DNA from: Pseudomonas viciae
GTDB lineage: Bacteria > Pseudomonadota > Gammaproteobacteria > Pseudomonadales > Pseudomonadaceae
Reading direction: 5' to 3'
Length of the DNA stretch: 64,000 bases
NCBI RefSeq assembly: GCF_004786035.1
Contig: NZ_CP035088.1
Location: forward strand, 6,595,001 to 6,659,000
The translations under genes were made by a program, and so were the position numbers. This document shows, in pieces, positions 60,624 through 64,000 of this stretch (its first letter is position 1; each line of letters opens with the position of its first letter). Under the pieces are notes generated by a model. The model did no database searches, was not told the DNA's origin, and saw only the letters and a list, made by a program, of their open reading frames with translations.

Positions 60624-61217
60624 CTAATCCAGCAACCGATGCAACTTGGCGTATTGCAACAGCATGATGGTCTTGCCGTCGCAAATCTCCCCGCTTTCGA
60701 TCATGCCCAAGGCTTGGTCGAGCGGCAGCTCCAGCACCTCGATCTCCTCGCCCTCCGCTTCAAGCCCGCCGCCTTCGTGCCGTTTGTCTTCATCGAAGTA
60801 TTCGCCGACGAAAAAATGCACCCGCTCAGTCACCGAGCCCGGGCTCATGAAGGCTTCGAATACCTTGCGCACGTCCTGGACGATATAGCCGGTTTCTTCC
60901 TGGGTTTCCTTGCGAATGCAGGTGTGCGGGTCGTCGTTGTCCAGCAGGCCGGCGCAGGTTTCGATCAGCAAGCCATCGTGCCCGTTGACGAAAGCCGGGA
61001 AACGAAATTGCCGGGTCAACACCACGGTTTGCTTGACTTTGCTGTACAGCAGGATGGTGGCGCCGTTGCCCCGGTCATAGGTCTCGCGGGTCAGCTCGCG
61101 CCATTGGCCGTTGCGGCCGAGGTAGTCATAGGTGGTTTTGCGCAGCACGTACCAGTCGTCCGAGAGAACTTCGACGTGCTTGATGCGTACCCGATCCTTG
61201 GTGTTTGCCTGCGTCAT
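60624..61217 (-). CDS. nudK: Nudix hydrolase NudK (GDP-mannose pyrophosphatase)
   Basis: A 197-residue Nudix protein. The N-terminal VRIKHVEVLSDDWYVLRKTTYDYLGRNGQWRELTRETYDRGNGATILLY and the Nudix box GLLDNDDPHTCIRKETQEETGY closely match NudK, including the family-typical Asp for the first box Glu and Lys for the usual Arg. SPGSVTERVHFFVGEY follows. NudK hydrolyses GDP-mannose and ADP-ribose in the cytosol with Mg2+. Length fits (about 190-200). Confidence 0.9.
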   Translation of the reverse strand: MTQANTKDRVRIKHVEVLSDDWYVLRKTTYDYLGRNGQWRELTRETYDRGNGATILLYSKVKQTVVLTRQFRFPAFVNGHDGLLIETCAGLLDNDDPHTCIRKETQEETGYIVQDVRKVFEAFMSPGSVTERVHFFVGEYFDEDKRHEGGGLEAEGEEIEVLELPLDQALGMIESGEICDGKTIMLLQYAKLHRLLD

Positions 61218-61297
61218 TCAGCCATTCCAAGTCTGCTATCAGAAAGCGGCAGGACGGCCTGCCATGAGCTCAGGCAGGTTAGCAGAGGCCGGTTCGA

Positions 61298-62734
61298 TCA
61301 CTCCAGCCCGCTGGCAAACACTTTGCCGGGATTCATTAAACCGGCGGGGTCCAGAGTGCGTTTGATGGCACGCATCAGCTCGATCTCCAGCGGGTCCTTG
61401 AACTGGGCCGCAGCGGCCGGCTTGGCCTGCCCCAGGCCATGTTCGGCACTGATGCTGCCATTGAAGGCACTCGTCATCCGGTAGATCACTTGCATGATCG
61501 CCCTCTCCTGGGCCTTGAACGGGGCGTCCCCATGGCCGACTGGCTTGCTGATGTTGTAATGCAGGTTGCCATCGCCCATGTGGCCATAAGAAACGATGCG
61601 CACACCGGGGAAATCTTGTTGTAACGCGCGGTCCGTGCGTTCGATGAATTCCGGGATCCGGCTGACGGGCACGCTGATGTCATGCTTGAGACTGGGGCCT
61701 TCATGGTTTTGTGCTTCGGAAATGCCCTCGCGCAGGGCCCACAGCGCGGCGGCCTGCGCCTGGCTGCTGGCGATCACGGCATCGATCACCCAACCCTGTT
61801 CGAAGGCATGACTCAGGCCGCTTTCAAGCAACTGGGTCAACGGCGCGTCAGGCACCGTGTCGCGCAATTCGATCAAGGCGTACCACGGATGCGGCGTGTC
61901 CAGCGGGTCACTGCAACCGGCAACATGCTCCAGAACGAACGCCAGGCTCTGGCGTGACATCATCTCGAAGCCTGTCAAACGATCAGCGCACAGGCTGCGA
62001 ACATGGCCGATCAGGTCCACAGCCGCCTGCGCAGAAGGCAGCGCCACCCAGGCGGTTGCCGTGCTGTGGGTCGCCGGAAACAGCTTGAGCACCGCCGCCG
62101 TAATAATGCCCAGGGTACCCTCCGAACCGATGAACAGATGTTTGAGGTCGTAGCCGGTGTTGTCTTTACGCAGGCCTCGCAAGCCGTTCCAGATGCGTCC
62201 GTCGGGCAGCACCACTTCAAGACCCAGGGTCAGCTCCCGCATGTTGCCGTAGCGCAGTACCGCCGTCCCCCCGGCATTGGTGGCCAGGTTGCCGCCCACC
62301 GTGCAACTGCCCTCAGCCCCCAGCGACAGCGGGAACAGTCGGCCTGCCTGGCTGGCGGCTTCTTGCAAATGTTGCAGAATCACCCCGGCCTCGACCGTAA
62401 TGGTTTCATTGGCCAAGTCGATTTCACGGATGCGCTTCATCCGGCTCAAGGACAGCACCACCTGCCGACCCGAGGCGTCCGGGATCGAACCACCGCACAG
62501 CCCGGTGTTGCCGCCCTGGGGCACCAGCGCCACCCCGGCGTCATGGCAGAGCCGCACCACCGCCGCCAACGCCTCAGTGCTGGCCGGGCGCACCACTAAC
62601 GCAGCCAGGCCTTGGTAAGCGTTGCGCCAATCGGTCAGGTAGCCCTGCATGAGCTCGGGATCGCGCACCAGCCCGGCAGGGCCCACCAGGCGCTCGATGC
62701 TTTCGATCAATTCATGACTCAACGGCGACGACAT
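61298..62734 (-). CDS. FAD-linked oxidase of the D-2-hydroxyacid/glycolate dehydrogenase type
   Basis: A 478-residue FAD-binding PCMH-type oxidoreductase. The FAD domain shows LVPQGGNTGLCGGSIPDASGRQVVLSLSRM, PLSLGAEGSCTVGGNLATNAGGTAVLRYGNMRELTLGLEVVLPDGRIW and LFIGSEGTLGIITAAVLKLFP. The C-terminal domain shows GHMGDGNLHYNIS (metal/substrate His) and ISAEHGLGQAKP. It oxidises a D-2-hydroxyacid. It starts 9 bp after the talarate/galactarate dehydratase gene and is probably in the same sugar-acid operon; the exact substrate is not known. D-2-hydroxyglutarate dehydrogenase is the main alternative. Confidence 0.88.
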   Translation of the reverse strand: MSSPLSHELIESIERLVGPAGLVRDPELMQGYLTDWRNAYQGLAALVVRPASTEALAAVVRLCHDAGVALVPQGGNTGLCGGSIPDASGRQVVLSLSRMKRIREIDLANETITVEAGVILQHLQEAASQAGRLFPLSLGAEGSCTVGGNLATNAGGTAVLRYGNMRELTLGLEVVLPDGRIWNGLRGLRKDNTGYDLKHLFIGSEGTLGIITAAVLKLFPATHSTATAWVALPSAQAAVDLIGHVRSLCADRLTGFEMMSRQSLAFVLEHVAGCSDPLDTPHPWYALIELRDTVPDAPLTQLLESGLSHAFEQGWVIDAVIASSQAQAAALWALREGISEAQNHEGPSLKHDISVPVSRIPEFIERTDRALQQDFPGVRIVSYGHMGDGNLHYNISKPVGHGDAPFKAQERAIMQVIYRMTSAFNGSISAEHGLGQAKPAAAAQFKDPLEIELMRAIKRTLDPAGLMNPGKVFASGLE

Positions 62735-62743
62735 CGTATCTCC

Positions 62744-63901
62744 TCAAGCACGCTGGCCGATCTCAACCTGTTGCGCAGTCCAACCGGCGACTTGCTCGCT
62801 GAGCGACAGGCCGAGCCCTGGCCGGGTCGGCACCAGCATCCGTCCATCCCGGGTTTGCATGCGCTCGTTGAACAACGGTTCCAACCATTCGAAATGCTCG
62901 ACCCAAGGCTCGCGACTATAGGTAGCGGCCAAATGGATGTGCAGTTCCATGGCGAAGTGCGGGGCGATCATCAGCCCCGCTTGCTCGGCCAATGCCTGGA
63001 CCTTCAGATAGGGCGTGATGCCCCCCACCCGCGGCGCATCGGGCATCAGATAATCGGCGGCACGCAACTTGATGAATTCCCAATGCTCGGCAACGCTGGT
63101 GAGCATTTCACCGGTGGCGATGGGCGTGTCGAATTGCCCAGCGAGGGCGGCATGGCCTTCGGCGTCATAGCAATCGAGCGGTTCCTCGATCCAGACCAGG
63201 TTGTACTGCTCCAGATGGCGGCACATGCGCTGCGCCGTGGGCCGGTCCCATTGCTGGTTGGCATCGACCATCAGCGGGAAGGCATCGCCCAGGTGTTTGC
63301 GAATACTGCTGACACGGTGCAGATCCAGCGCCTGGTCTGGCTGGCCGACCTTGAGCTTGATCCCGCCGATGCCCTTCTCCCGGGAGATATCGGTATTGAT
63401 CATTAACTGATCGAGCGGCGTGTGCAGGAACCCGCCGGAGGTGTTGTAGCACTGGACCGAATCACGATGGGCGCCGAGCAGACGGGCCAGGGACAGGTTG
63501 GCACGCTTGGCCTTCAGGTCCCACAAGGCGACATCGAAGGCGCCAATGGCTTGTGTCGCCAGACCGCTGCGCCCCACCGAGGCGCCAGCCCAGCAGAGCT
63601 TGTCCCAGAGCTTTGAAATATCGCTGGGGTTTTCCCCGATGAGCGTGGGGCCGATTTCCCGGGCATGGGCAAATTGCCCGGGCCCACCGGCGCGCTTGGA
63701 ATAACTGAAACCCAGGCCTCTGTGGCCATCTCTGGTTTCAATTTCCACCAGCAGGATGGCGATTTCAGTCATCGGTTTCTGCCGGCCCGTGAGTACCTTG
63801 GCATCGCTGATGGGGTTGGCCAGCGGTAGAAATACCGACGCGATGCGGACCCAACTGATGCGGTCGTCGTCGGCTGACGGAAGAGGGGTCGGGCTTGGCA
63901 T
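62744..63901 (-). CDS. L-talarate/galactarate dehydratase (enolase superfamily, mandelate racemase group)
   Basis: A 385-residue enolase-superfamily enzyme. Catalytic residues seen are K182-x-K184 in GGIKLKVGQPD, metal ligands Asp213 (VDANQQWD), Glu239 (WIEEPLD) and Glu265 (ATGEML), and His315 in APHFAMELHIHLA. The stretches GGIKLKVGQPD, PLMVDANQQWDR, DAPRVGGI.P.LK and EPW.EHFEWL.PLFNE are almost those of the Salmonella TalrD/GalrD enzyme as I recall it. It dehydrates galactarate or L-talarate to 5-keto-4-deoxyglucarate. It is followed by a FAD oxidase and preceded, at the window edge, by the end of another gene. Confidence 0.88.
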   Translation of the reverse strand: MPSPTPLPSADDDRISWVRIASVFLPLANPISDAKVLTGRQKPMTEIAILLVEIETRDGHRGLGFSYSKRAGGPGQFAHAREIGPTLIGENPSDISKLWDKLCWAGASVGRSGLATQAIGAFDVALWDLKAKRANLSLARLLGAHRDSVQCYNTSGGFLHTPLDQLMINTDISREKGIGGIKLKVGQPDQALDLHRVSSIRKHLGDAFPLMVDANQQWDRPTAQRMCRHLEQYNLVWIEEPLDCYDAEGHAALAGQFDTPIATGEMLTSVAEHWEFIKLRAADYLMPDAPRVGGITPYLKVQALAEQAGLMIAPHFAMELHIHLAATYSREPWVEHFEWLEPLFNERMQTRDGRMLVPTRPGLGLSLSEQVAGWTAQQVEIGQRA

Positions 63902-63972
63902 GGCTATCCTCCAGTTCGACTGGCGCAGCGCAAGATTGCGTTGCGCCAGCCAAACCCATGGGTTGAGCTGAA

Positions 63973-64000
63973 TCAGCTGCGCATCAGTTCAATGGCAGCG
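63973..64000 (-). CDS. Very short 3' end of an upstream operon gene
   Basis: On the minus strand the last bases read ...AAIELMRS followed by a TGA stop (63973-63975), 71 bp upstream of the dehydratase start. This looks like the C terminus of a gene that begins beyond the window, likely part of the same sugar-acid operon. Too little is present to identify it. Confidence 0.4.

Overview
The window is chromosomal DNA of a fluorescent Pseudomonas (P. fluorescens group). The evidence is the high-GC codon use, the many REP/REPIN palindromes of the GTGGGAGC..GCTCGCGA type, and gene order. The run pycB-pycA / LysR / RpiR regulator / GGDEF-EAL protein / uvrD matches what I recall of PA5435-PA5443 in P. 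aeruginosa. Three parS-like ParB sites between 38.1 and 48.1 kb, together with that synteny, suggest the window lies near oriC. No tRNA, rRNA, CRISPR array, insertion sequence or prophage is visible.

1-16.9 kb is the accessory part. It holds the end of one very large toxin-like protein and a complete 1783-residue relative (DUF6543/dermonecrotic-toxin type) that seems to carry a circularly permuted OTU cysteine protease domain. Between them are a MocR regulator with an odd DnaA-box-like 12-bp tandem repeat in its linker, a PaiB-like flavoprotein and two GNAT acetyltransferases. A homocysteine S-methyltransferase diverges from an amino-acid ABC binding protein/permease pair that has no local ATPase. 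A secreted autotransporter with an internal 56-residue duplication follows.

16.9-34.4 kb is largely housekeeping: the two-subunit pyruvate carboxylase with its divergent LysR gene, a HexR-like regulator with a palindromic operator, a PAS-GGDEF-EAL protein, UvrD, a Tim44-like protein, a SUKH protein, a CPA2 antiporter, an acyl-CoA thioesterase and pyridoxal kinase.

34.4-51.3 kb is rich in zinc biology. Two COG0523 GTPases, a DUF1826 protein with an apparent HxD...H...R dioxygenase signature, zinc-independent FolE2 and a three-gene metal ABC importer surround two clear Zur boxes. After the membrane-lipid genes cls and cfa comes a tightly overlapping four-gene operon. It has three SPFH (HflK/HflC-like) proteins, one with a His-rich tail, and a P1B-type ATPase lacking a metal-binding domain, preceded by a weaker Zur-like inverted repeat. 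This operon is my best candidate for an under-described system: a metal-handling membrane microdomain.

51.3-64 kb holds a lipoamide dehydrogenase, a DUF3142 lipoprotein with a repeat-rich exported partner, a GST/LysR pair, an LTA-synthase-type sulfatase-fold membrane enzyme, NudK and the start of a sugar-acid catabolic operon (L-talarate/galactarate dehydratase plus a FAD-linked oxidase) that runs off the right edge.
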